From Lateolabrax maculatus (lineage: Eukaryota > Chordata > Actinopteri > Acropomatiformes > Lateolabracidae), in the NCBI GenBank assembly GCA_031216445.1, contig CM062209.1:27829501-27893500 (forward strand): a stretch of DNA of 64,000 bases. The letters run 5' to 3'. Shown here one piece after another: positions 34,301-44,192 of the stretch. Below the pieces are notes generated by a model. It saw nothing but the letters and a program-made list of their open reading frames with translations, was not told where the DNA came from and searched no databases. Every line of letters begins with the position of its first letter. Within the stretch, counting starts at the first letter, position 1. Position numbers and translations under genes: made by a program.

Positions 34301-37300
34301 AGTATGCCTAAGGGCGGGGCTACCGCATGTATAACAAGGCGTTATCAGGATAGAGGCAGTGCTACCCTCATGCCAGACTAACATCACTTCTGGTTCCTAA
34401 AAAAACAAAAAAAAAAAAAACAAGATGGTGACGGCCAAACGCCAAACTTGCGGCTTCAAAGCAGCCGTTCACAAAGCAACGGATGGTGTCACAGAGGCTA
34501 CGTACACTTCTTTTATACAGCTGTGTTCCACGTTTATGTTAATGAAAAATGTAATTTTTTTGGGGCAAATTATAGAGTTGCACAATACCACGATACCATG
34601 AAACCGTGGTATTTTTGCTTACGGTTATCATACTGTAAAAAGCTCATACCAGCCCATACCTAGCACACACATACACGCCCACTTGTTACTGTATCAACAC
34701 TTGCTGTATCAATTCCATTTGACAGCATGATTGATTATCTGCAATAGGTGGGTTTTCCAAAATATCCGCCCTGTGTGAAGCAATGAGGAGAGTGTAACCT
34801 TCCTCAAATTAATACATGAAATGAACAGAAATGTCAAATTTCTACAGCCTTTTCTACATTGTTTTTCACCGTATGACGTTCGACTGACTCTCTTTTAATG
34901 ACATCATCTTTTTGTGCCTTCTCCTTCTGCAATGGTTTAATGGTTTTCTGACTGGAGAATTGGTGCCACCTACTTCTTATATTGATGCAATGAACCAACC
35001 CTTTATAATCACATAACGGTAGTGGATGGAACAACCATTCATTCGCATTTTCTTTTGTAAATGTTATTGGTTAAAATTCAGTTAAAATTTGCGATACATT
35101 TGGATGGAAACTAGGCTACAGTGGCATCATTTACCAAATATTTAGAAACCTGTAAAACAAGATGGAGTGGATAAAATAGACAAACATCAGCAGGCAACAA
35201 GAATCTAAGGTATTAGACAGGGTATGGACCGGTGATTCTGTCTGAGTCAGAGGAGCACGTGTAATTTCACGTTTTGCACACCAAATTCCAACTTCAACAT
35301 GAATTTATCATGCATTTAAAGTTTGCTACGTAAATATATCAAACATTTTATAACAACATTCTTCACATTAAATGATGTCTCGATGATCAAAATAGTATTC
35401 CTTATTCATGTATCCCAAAGATTTCAAAAGTGGCAGATCTAAAACTAAAATAAAAAGTTGGCAGTGAAAAAAGTTAATTTCAGACGCTGGGTGCGCTGCT
35501 AAAAAGCATCCCCAGTGGAGCTGCAGCAGTAGAGAAATGGTTCAGAAAAAGGAGAGAAGAAGAAAAAAAAAAAGGACCAAAATATGGTGCTGTGTGGGGT
35601 GGATAGACTTCATCCTATGGCGCCCAATGGCTCCGTTGATGACATTGATGCGGTCTTGTTAGCTGACAGCCAATGTAAATCCGCAATGTCAGAAAGATTC
35701 TATCATTTTGAAATAAAAGCAGTAGGATAAAGTGTTAAGTCAAGTCAAGTCAAGTCAATTTTATTTGTATAGCGCCAAATCATAACAAAAGTTATCTCAA
35801 GACGCTTTCACATAGAGTAGGTCTAGACCATACTCTTTAAAATATTATTTACAGAGACCCAACAGTTCCCACCATGAGCAAGCACTTGGCGACAGTGGCG
35901 AGGAAAAACTGACTGAATCCAGTGAACATGATGGATACAAAGTGGATCTAACTCAGGGATTTCTCACCTCCAGTAGCTATAAGATCATCAATGAGCAGAA
36001 CCCTCTGTCCTGGAGCCACTGCATCCTCCTGGATCTCTGCCTCTGCCTAGGTGGAACGGAGGTAAGACTCTTGGAAAATACTGTATATTAGATAAGACTG
36101 TGGTGGAGCACGGTAGAGGGAATGCTTCTAAACAGCAGAGACTGAAACTGCTCAGATTCTGCATCACATTCCACACGATGACACCCTGAAGCAAACAGCC
36201 AGAACAATGCTGGAGTGGTTTCAGGACATGTGTGGAAATGTTCTTAAATTCACCCTGACGCCAGAACAGTACAGTGATGAGGAGCTGAAGCAACAAGAAT
36301 GTCAATATCTTGTAATTGAAGCTAACTGGGTGTTCATTGTGTTGCTGTTCTTGCTAGCTGGGCCTATACGGGTAGTATTTATTGCAAGTTGCGATATATC
36401 ACACTGACTGGCCTCAAAACACATGACTGGATTACACATCACAATGTTTTTGGTTTTCTGTACTTATGTTACAGATGGAAAAGTGAGGAAGCTTTAACAT
36501 TTATTAACATCCCGGGAGCCTGTAACAATTGAGAATGGAGCAACAGCTGTGAAAGTGATACTGTGATGGTGCAGCAGTAAATAATGACTGGGAGGAGAGC
36601 AAACACATAGGAGGAATTTCCTCCAGAAGGAATAAATGTACACTAATACATGTACACATGTTCAATCTGCTGTTATGTCTGGGTGCTAATATGCTGTCCA
36701 ACAAGTGCAAAACTGTCTAATGTTCGCATTGTACTGTATGTTGGTTAATGAATGTGTAGAGATAAAATTGTAAATACAAGCCTTTGTGGCCTTAGGGGCA
36801 GTTTGTTTAAAAAGTTACATACATACATTAATCTCTAGATGTCTGTATTTCCCAATTAACCATTCTACAATGTAAACTGAATATAACTGCAAGGACAACA
36901 AATACAGAGTAAAGAATTGCTTTAAACAAAATCCTCAGTGTGTGTATTTGTGTTCTTTACCTTCCCGTACTCCAAATCATATGCCACAGACACAGTGGTT
37001 CCAGGCAGCTTGCCTTTCTTCCTGACCAGGACAAAGCCAACATCCAGCCGCTGGGCGAGCAGAGGCCCGAACAGGAAACCACGAGCTTCTAAACCTGCAC
37101 ACAAACAACAGAAAAATGCTGGTAACAGCAAAATATGCATTGGACAGAGGCAGGATATAGTTAAGTTGACTAAATAATGAATCTACAGGTGGACAGTCAT
37201 GATAGTTAAGACCCAATCACAATTTTCCACCATTACAAAACCACCAAGTGAACTGATCAAAACTTAAAAAAGATGGTCTTCCTTCAAAATTGTGCATCTT

Positions 37301-39855
37301 CCTCTAACTAGTACTTTGCAATTATCTCTTTCAACAATCTAACCTGTCCGTGTGACAGTTATAGAAATCAAACTGACTAATGTCGGACCTTGCAGATCCA
37401 GATGTATTTGTAATTTCCATTCAACCGAGTCACCTTGACGGCAGCAGCAGAGATGATTCAGGTGTGTCACAGTAAATGAGATAAATAATCTTAGAATCTT
37501 TTAGTTTTATATTTGTATTAATCAAAGTCAGTCTGTAAAAACATTTTTACACTGACATTATGTATGTATGTCCTTTGTTGATCCTTCTAGAAAACAGTCA
37601 AGTCCAAGGGGGTGAATACTTTTTGCTATTAAGAATATATTTGTTCACTTACAAAACAATATATTACAAACAAACAAACAAACAAATAAGAACACAATAA
37701 CGAAGGGTGAAGTACATAGAGAACAACTGATTATTTGATAATAGTGTAAAGGCATGGTTTGTCTCCATGAAGTTCCTTGTACCATGTCCCAGTGGTAACC
37801 CAGGCCTTTATCAAAATCTTTGAGAAAAACAGCTGCTCTCTCCATATTTAAAAAGGTGTGATATGTAACTTTCAGAAAATACTTGTTATTTAATGACACC
37901 GGTGGCGGTTAAGTGATCTGCAGTCAGCATCCTGGCATGAACAAGCATCCACCAACATTGGCCAAAACTTTATTGCTGGAACACTTTTACCTGTGGCAGA
38001 AATGTACTCATAGGCATTGGAAAATTAAGCATTGGTTTTAGATTAAAGTGTAACTGCACCCTCAAATTGGTCATGTTCTGAGCAAGAGGCAGAGGCAATA
38101 CCAAGCCAGACTTTCTTCTTAATTATTGTTATCAGTCAGACCAAATTTCTGATTAATGTGTTCACCCATCAATACTTAATCTTTTTTGCATAATCTTTGC
38201 AATGGAGCACAAACATTTATTTGTATTATTATCTAAAGCAAAGGTGGTTTGTTGTGAGACCACAAAAATTTTAGAGAAATATCCCCACGTCGGGACAGGA
38301 GTGCATGTTCGAGTGCATGCAACTTAAGAAAATACATGCAAACAGACAAAACACAAGCAAATTAAATAAAATCTTCATCAATTTTTCAACACTGAATATC
38401 ATTCATTTCACACCTGCATTGTTTTAATTTTTCACAAAGTTGAATAACCACCCGCTTTGAATGTTATCAGTCCATTAAACTTTTATCAAAAACGTCTAAA
38501 TCTAAATCAATGCACCCGATGACAACTAATAACAGTCATTTTATCAGCTGATAACATGATAATAACCAGCAATTCTAGATGGCTGTATCTGCTATGTACA
38601 CATTCATTTTTAATATTCAACTCTTCAATATCAACATCATCTCTAATAGTCTTCATTACATCTGGGCCATTTTAATTTTTTTTTTTGTTATAGGGGAGGG
38701 CTATATGTACACCCAGATATTTCATTCATTCAGGGAAAAAGAGTGCCTGACAAATCACTCTTGTGAAAGTGTGAGGGTAGAGAGGGATGGCTTCGCTCTT
38801 ACTCCAGTCAATCTTATAGCCTGATATTTTACCAAAAGAATAAACTGTACGTAATACAGCTGGTAGAGATTGTGCAGGGTTGTTGAATGATCACTTTGGT
38901 TCATTTAAATTTCTGCCCATAGAGGTGTAAACCTTTTCAGCATGAATAGCACAAGCTAAAGGTTGTATCGCCAAGGTGAAGGATAACGGACTCGCAGGGC
39001 AGCCCAGCCTTACATCACACTTGAGAGATATAGGGGCAGAGATCGGGCCATCAGTTTAAACAGCAAACAAGGGGTCATTATATAAAGCACTAACCCAGCG
39101 GCAAGTCATAAGGCCAAACCCAAACCTATGTAATGTATGAAACACATGGGCCATTTGATATTGTCAAAGGTTTTTCCACATCTAACAATGCAGCAATTAT
39201 TGGGCGAGTAAGTGAATTCTGAAAAAGTATAATTATAGGTACTGTTACCACTCCACTTGTTCCTTTAAGACTCATCAGATAAAGAATACTGATTTACAAT
39301 AAAAGATGCTTTCCTTTGTTTTCTTACCTACAATAAGATCAACCTGCTGGTGATTCTTCCTAACATGTTCTTCAAACAGGTCGATTACTGCTGTCAGAGC
39401 GGCTGGATCCTTCAGGATGGGACAGATATCTCTGCAGGATACACACACATCATGTTACTGTCTAGTCATTTCAAATGGCTATCAACAACAAATACATTTA
39501 TATTGTGAGAGCACATTTCCTAGAGTAGTGAGTGGTTCTTCAGCTTCATACATTTGATTTATTCTTCCACCAGCACTCCTTGTTAAGCAAGTCACAAAAA
39601 AATTTGCTACAATTTAATTCATGTCTGTGGGCCACGAAAATACCTAAAGGAGAGAATAAAGAAGTGAGTGAAGTACTGCCGAATTCACACCAAATCAGGC
39701 ATTGCAGTGATTAGCGCAGGATTTTGCGGCGGTGTGGGAGTGTTACTACATGACTGCAGTCTCTCTTGAGCAGGCCCCACTGGTGTCCAAACACCCCTGG
39801 ATGTGGAGCTGTGGACTTTTTTCTTTCCCGCTTTTGACTTTGTGCCCCTGCTCTA

Positions 39856-39910
<55 letters not shown>

Positions 39911-41575
39911 AGATATAGATATATACATATACACTCACACACATAGTGAGCTTACACTGTCTACCCAGATATGAAATAATTACATGTAAAGTCGCCTCAG
40001 TGTCAGTGGGTTAGAGTCTGGATCACGGTGATCCTACAGACTGTACCGTGACCAAGATTCTGCACTGAAGTCACTCTCCATTGCTTTGGTTGTGTCTTCC
40101 TGCAAATGCAGAACACAGTGCAGCAAGCAGCTTCTGGTAAAAATTGCGGCAACCCTGACTGGATTTAGTCAAGATTCAAAATATTATGTGGGACATAGAA
40201 AAACGATCTAGGGACTTTTCCCTAGGTGTTCCCTTTTCTTGGGGTTCCCATGTGTAAATATGGGAACTGAGGAGGGGGTCAGACAGTTTTTTGCTTCCTC
40301 TAGTGAACTGATCCCACCTTGAATCTCACCCCATGGAGAGTTCAATCTGACTGAACTTAGATCTCTCTCTGTCCAATGTGTCACACTGACAGAAGGTGGG
40401 ACTGCCCTCCGCTTCAGGAAGTACCTATTGTTTATAATATTGTTGAACCTGTACACAGTAATATCCTCAGGAACCCATAAACTGCTTTTAAACCACTTTT
40501 ACTGCTGCTATAGCTCTTATCCACTTTACATTTGTTAGCCTAGTTTACATTTGTTTACACTTTACACATATTTGTATAAGTCTTGTATAGTTGTCCTGTT
40601 ATTGAACTACATGTTTGCACCTTGTTTCTGTATCTTGTGTCGTACCGGTTTTGTTCCTCATGTAGTCTGAATGTTTGCTTCATTCCACTGAATGTTGCAT
40701 CAATCATGAATCATGCATTTGTTCCTGTTTGTACTGTGCTGCACTTTACACAGAGGACAAAGTCTCCCATATCTTATCTATAATACATGGCTGCAGTCAA
40801 TGATAGAAACAGAAGGCCACAACAAAGTGTTTGATAAAGACCTGTTTGGAAAGGCCCACTGTGGTTAACCTGTTGGTCTATAAGTGTTTCCTACAGCCCC
40901 TCTAATATGACTTCCTGTCCCACCTTTTTACCAGAGCTTGCAGGTCATTTCACCAGAACAAAATTGGGGTCTGACCAATTTTAATTTTCAAATCATTGAT
41001 ATTATAATGTGTTGGCTCTGTACGGTGAATATTCAGTGGTTCAGAGAGGGGGGGCTACCAGCCTGGACCTACAGATAGTAGTCCTACAGCACACTGTAGG
41101 ATGCTTAACTGTACAAACACTGTCACTATTTGGCTAGAACACACATGTACAGGTGTTACAGAACTTTATAAGCCCCCACTTCACAGTTTTAACTTGGACT
41201 TTTTGGCAAGACTGACTGAGACTGAAGCTCCTACTTCCGCACCTATATCTGTTTTCTGTTTCCAGGGCAACAGGCGCCCACCACGTGCGGTATGCACTCC
41301 GAAGCTCGTGGCGCCCTCCTCCGCGTGCCGAGCCCTTCACGCGCTGTCTAACCGGCACACATGCTGCACGGGTCGCGTGCAAGCGACGGACCGTGCGAAC
41401 AAACCCTGCGGAGAGGAGGCGCTCCACCGGGCGTGGAGCCGAGCCTGTGTAGGGACGCCGTCTAAACGCAGTAACCAGTGTGTTACCTGAACATGATGCC
41501 TTTCTTCGGGAAGTCTGGAAACGCTCGAATGTGTCTGTGAAGCAGCTGGAGTTTTGATTCTGGGCCCGCTGCCAT
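31134..41575 (-). CDS. aprt: aprt: adenine phosphoribosyltransferase, 5 exons, complete
   Basis: Converts adenine and PRPP to AMP in the cytosol (purine salvage). Exons in transcript order: 41575-41487, 39431-39328, 37094-36961, 36046-35968, 31273-31134; phases 2, 1, 0, 1 join cleanly to 181 aa (human 180). The start is fixed by MAAGPESKLQLLHRHIRAFP and DFPKKGI. Further family blocks are DICPILKDPAAL, VGLEARGFLFGPLLAQRL (adenine-side loop), LVRKKGKLPGTT and the PRPP-binding signature VLLIDDLIATGGT at residues 125-137 with both aspartates present. The C-terminus ends LFSLVQY. Two introns are swollen by mobile elements (intron 4, 4.7 kb, and intron 2, 2.2 kb). Exon 5 is preceded by a TG/CG-repeat tract instead of a pyrimidine tract. 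Convergent with cdt1, divergent from tk2. Confidence 0.95.
31281..31374. repeat. (CA)n at the 3' splice site of aprt exon 5
   Basis: On the transcribed strand this is a long TG repeat with GCGCGTGCGTACG interruptions that ends only a few bases before TTACAG at the exon 5 acceptor (31274). Confidence 0.9.
32272..32428 (+). mobile_element. L2-type LINE 3' terminal fragment
   Basis: From TGCACTGTCGCCAAGTGCTG to AATAAAATTGACTTGAATTG, matching the last 155 bases of the other L2-type copies. It lies in aprt intron 4. Confidence 0.9.
32720..33360. mobile_element. hAT-type MITE with perfect 8-bp target duplication
   Basis: The element occupies 32728-33352 (625 bp). Its ends are inverted repeats, CAGTGTTGCCAACTTGGCG against GAGTTGGCAACACTG, and it is flanked on both sides by the identical octamer CATAGGCA (32720-32727 and 33353-33360). 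An 8-bp duplication with CAG-starting termini is the mark of the hAT superfamily. No transposase is encoded, so it is non-autonomous. It sits in aprt intron 4, opposite no exon. Confidence 0.9.
34565..34665. repeat. Interspersed repeat fragment (ATACCACGATACC type)
   Basis: Words ATACCACGATACCATGAAAC, CGTGGTATTTTTGC and TATCATACTGTAAAAA resemble a common fish repeat in which such near-palindromic runs follow one another. Class undecided. Confidence 0.45.
35737..35912 (-). mobile_element. L2-type LINE 3' terminal fragment
   Basis: Reverse orientation: the TCAAGTCAAGTCAAGTCAAT tail, then the GCGCCAAATCATAAC word, and ending at CGACAGTGGCGAGGAAAAAC. It ends only 55 bp from the donor of aprt exon 4. 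Confidence 0.9.
38540..39200 (-). mobile_element. L1-type LINE reverse-transcriptase remnant in aprt intron 2
   Basis: Minus-strand reading, with many stops, still shows FDNIKWPMCFIHY, a GPISAPISLKCDVRLGCPAS region (RQGCPLSPLLF block of L1), LAIQPLACAIHAEKV, ISGYKIDWSKSEA and, after a gap, KYLGVHI with NGPDVMKTI. This block order belongs to L1-clade reverse transcriptases in fish. The copy is dead and truncated at both ends. Confidence 0.7.
39676..40150. mobile_element. TIR-type DNA element, partial copy (family also at 56091)
   Basis: Starts at GAATTCACACCAAATCAGGC and shares with 56091-56794, in the same order, TTTTGCGGCGGTGTGGGAGTG, ATGTGGAGCTGTGGA, TTTGTGCCCCTGCTCT and a GAAAT..TACATGTAAAG word, then GGCAACC. 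The tetranucleotide repeat at 39856 has expanded inside it. The right terminus is not clear in this copy. Confidence 0.6.
39856..39911. repeat. (CTAT)n microsatellite
   Basis: About 14 perfect CTAT units followed by AGATATAGATATATAC. Confidence 0.97.
40565..40745 (+). repeat. Interspersed repeat, copy 2 (partner at 1240-1420)
   Basis: Shares the ordered words TTGTCCTGTTATTG, TGTGTCGTACCGG, TGTAGTCTGAATG and CCACTGAATGTTGCATCA with the copy near position 1300. It lies in aprt intron 1. Confidence 0.6.
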
Positions 41576-41700
41576 CTTTACTAACCGTGTCAGCGGACCA
41601 CTTCTTCCTGCTCGCTCTCTTGTCCTCTACCTCTTTCTTCCTCTTGACGCGGTGTGTACACAGCAGTCTGGCGCAGTACCGCCCTCCACTGTGCTGAAGT
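41270..41700. promoter_or_regulatory. aprt: CpG-rich aprt promoter / first-exon region
   Basis: The DNA around aprt exon 1 is clearly richer in CpG than its surroundings (for example GGGTCGCGTGCAAGCGACGG near 41370 and several CGCG/GCGC words), unlike the AT-rich DNA on either side. It covers the start of intron 1, exon 1 and about 120 bp upstream. No TATA box is seen near 41600. This fits a housekeeping promoter; the transcription start is not determined. Confidence 0.5.
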
Positions 41701-42021
41701 GTACATGTATTTATTGTAGGCGGATTTACCCACGTAGCCTACTGACACCCACAAAAACCATAAAGATTAATTTAGGGTTCACTCCAGCAGTTTTTCATGT
41801 ATTTTAATGCTTACTTTGGGTTGCATGCTAGGTTCCCTCTCGTTCATACTCAGTGTTTCATTAACTTATCTGTGATCTAACTCAGTTTTAGTCAAGGAGA
41901 TTCTCTCCACGCCATCTGTTTGTGCTGAGTGCTGAACAGAATATGTGTCCATTTAGTGTCCCGTGATCTGCTGTCTCTCGGGGCAGGCTTATAGGCCTCT
42001 CAATAATCACTTGTAAGTAGT

Positions 42022-42838
42022 ATGGCAGTGCACTATGTGGACTGTTTTAGTGTCAGTTCTAACCCTGAATCTGAATCACTGGAGTCCAAAGAAACACTGC
42101 TGAATGGTTTCTTCATTTTTCCTGTTTTCCAGCAGTGGAGACCCAGAACAAAAACTGAAGTTATTGTTCTGGGTCCTAAACACCTGCCAGATGCATTATC
42201 TATAGATATAGTTACTCTAGATGGCATTGCCCTGGCCTCCAGCACCACTGTCAAGCTCCTCTTCTGTGGAACCAGCTCCCAATTTGGGTTTGGGAGGCAG
42301 ACACCCTCTCTTCGTTTAACAGTATGCTAAAAACGTTCCTTTTTGATAAAGCCTATAGTTAGGGCTGGCTCAGGTGAGTCCTGAACCATCCCTTAGTTAT
42401 GCTGTTATACGCCTAGACTGCCAGGGGATTTCACATGATGCACTGAGCTTTTCTCTCTTCCTCTTCCTCCTCCATCTGTACCCATTCCTATCCCACTAAT
42501 ACATGTTACTAACTCCACCTCTTCCTGGTAGTTTTTGTGCTTTTTCGTCTTCTCTCTTTCTGCAGGTATTTCTTCCTCTGGAGCTGTAGATTCTGGATCT
42601 GTGGCTGCAGGCCGTCTACTGCCCCCATGTTCCTGCTCCACACTCACTGCTGCAGTTGTTATTATTATTAGTCTGATTTGTTGTCTCTCCTCCTGTTCTG
42701 TCTCCCCTCTCCCCCTCTCTCCTCCCCTTTCAACCCAACTCGGTCGATGCAGATGGCCGCCCACCCAGAGCCTGGTTCTGCTCGAGGTTTCTACCTGTTA
42801 AAAGGGAGTTTTTCCTCGCCACTGTCGCCAAGAGTCTG
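42022..42838 (+). mobile_element. L2-type LINE 3' end with internal deletion (copy C)
   Basis: The ORF2 part reads KTEVIVLGPKHLPDALSIDI, VTLDGIALASSTTV, then jumps directly to FCGTSSQFGFGRQTPSLR, so about 300 bp of the ORF2 end present in copy 49472-50560 are missing. The 3' untranslated region follows (42356 onward) and stops at CACTGTCGCCAAG, without the tail. It lies between the aprt and tk2 start codons. Confidence 0.85.
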
Positions 42839-43369
42839 AACGTGTAACAGTGAATGATGGTTTTGCCTGTTTTATCCATTATAAACATGCAAACTGAAAG
42901 AAATACTATCATTCCCTTCCCTCAGATACACTAGTCCTGTGCAGCAGAGAAGAGACACTCACCTTATTGTGCTAGCTTACTGAATCAGCAGCTAAATAAC
43001 ACATGGGTTAACCAGTATCCAACAAAGGACAACAGAAGGAAGGAACAAAAGAATGGAGGCATGAAACGAGTGTATAAAGACTGGATGAAAGATCAGAGAA
43101 ACTGTATTGATCCCAAACAGGGAGGGTGTGTCAGAGCAGCAAAGAAGAAGTAAAAAAATGTAGGATATGATAGAATTAGAGAAGAACTGGAATAGGACAT
43201 GAGGGTCTACTATATACAATATGAAGGCAAACAGCAAGCCCCTGTAATGAAATGACAGCCAGGGGAGAAAACCATGATTGAAAATAGTCACAATTAACAT
43301 CTGGCATCAAGATTGGGAAGTCTAATGTAAAGCAGGGGTGGAGGATGAGAGAAGAGGCCTAACCAAACT

Positions 43370-43990
43370 TCTGTAGTGATTCAGTCTCTGCTCTGTACAG
43401 TCTCATCCCATGTACATCTAGTAATAGTCAGGATTTCATTTATGAAATAATGTCAATACACACAAGAAGAGGGAAACAAAGTGCTGAGGTTGTCTTCATT
43501 TAGGTTCCTGCTCATACAGGCATTCTGGGAAATGAAAGAGTGGACAAACAAGCTACTAAAGAATGAAAACACACACATGTATTAGTCTCACAAAATCAGA
43601 GAGGAAAGGACATTGTACAGAAGGAAACAATAAAGAGTGGCAGCAGCACTGGGATTGGAAAACAAGAGGAAGACTTTACATTCCATTCAAAATAAGGGTG
43701 GTATTGTGAGAAGTAGTGGTGGAAATAGAAAACATGAGACAGTCATGATTAGTTTAATAATAGGGTACAGTAATCTGAATAGTACACTTCACATTATAGG
43801 GGAATATCCAATTGTTTTTTGTGACCAGTGCCAGGTACCAGAAACAGTAGAGCAAATATGTATCAAAGAGAAAGGATATGATGGAAGAGGCAAAATACCC
43901 TTGGTCAGCTTCTTAACGAGAACAGGACTGATTCGGAAAATGTGACATACAGGACACTGTATGAAATAACTAACTCCAGAAGATGGCAGA
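43370..43990 (+). mobile_element. I-type LINE 3' end with RNase H remnant
   Basis: The translation gives CSDSVSALYSL, then VVFI*VPAHTGILGNERVDK (RNase H block, with a stop in place of tryptophan) and, in the open frame to 43945, RSSGGNRKHETVMISL, CDQCQVPETVEQI (a degraded CxxC...H...C knuckle) and RTGLIRKM. RNase H downstream of RT followed by a zinc knuckle is typical of I-clade LINEs. It ends about 200 bp before the tk2 start codon. Confidence 0.75.
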
Positions 43991-44192
43991 GCAACATTTA
44001 GGATGCAAACTGCCGTTAAAACCTAGAGAAGCAGCAGCAGATGTTCGGTGCCGCGGTCGCACACACTCCGCTACAGTAGATGGCGCTGTGCGCCTGTAAT
44101 GCTGCTTGAAGGAACTCGAAGAAGACGCCGTTTCTTCCTGCGTGATAGATGCCAGTCACAGAAGGGCCAGCGATAAGCGTGTGTTCCGCGAA

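Noticed and set aside
39856..39911. CRISPR-like array
   Set aside because: A tetranucleotide microsatellite without spacers in a vertebrate genome.
41101..41490. 129-codon plus-strand and 97-codon minus-strand open frames beside aprt exon 1
   Set aside because: They lie in the CpG-rich promoter/intron 1 region and show no domain; GC-rich DNA has few stops.
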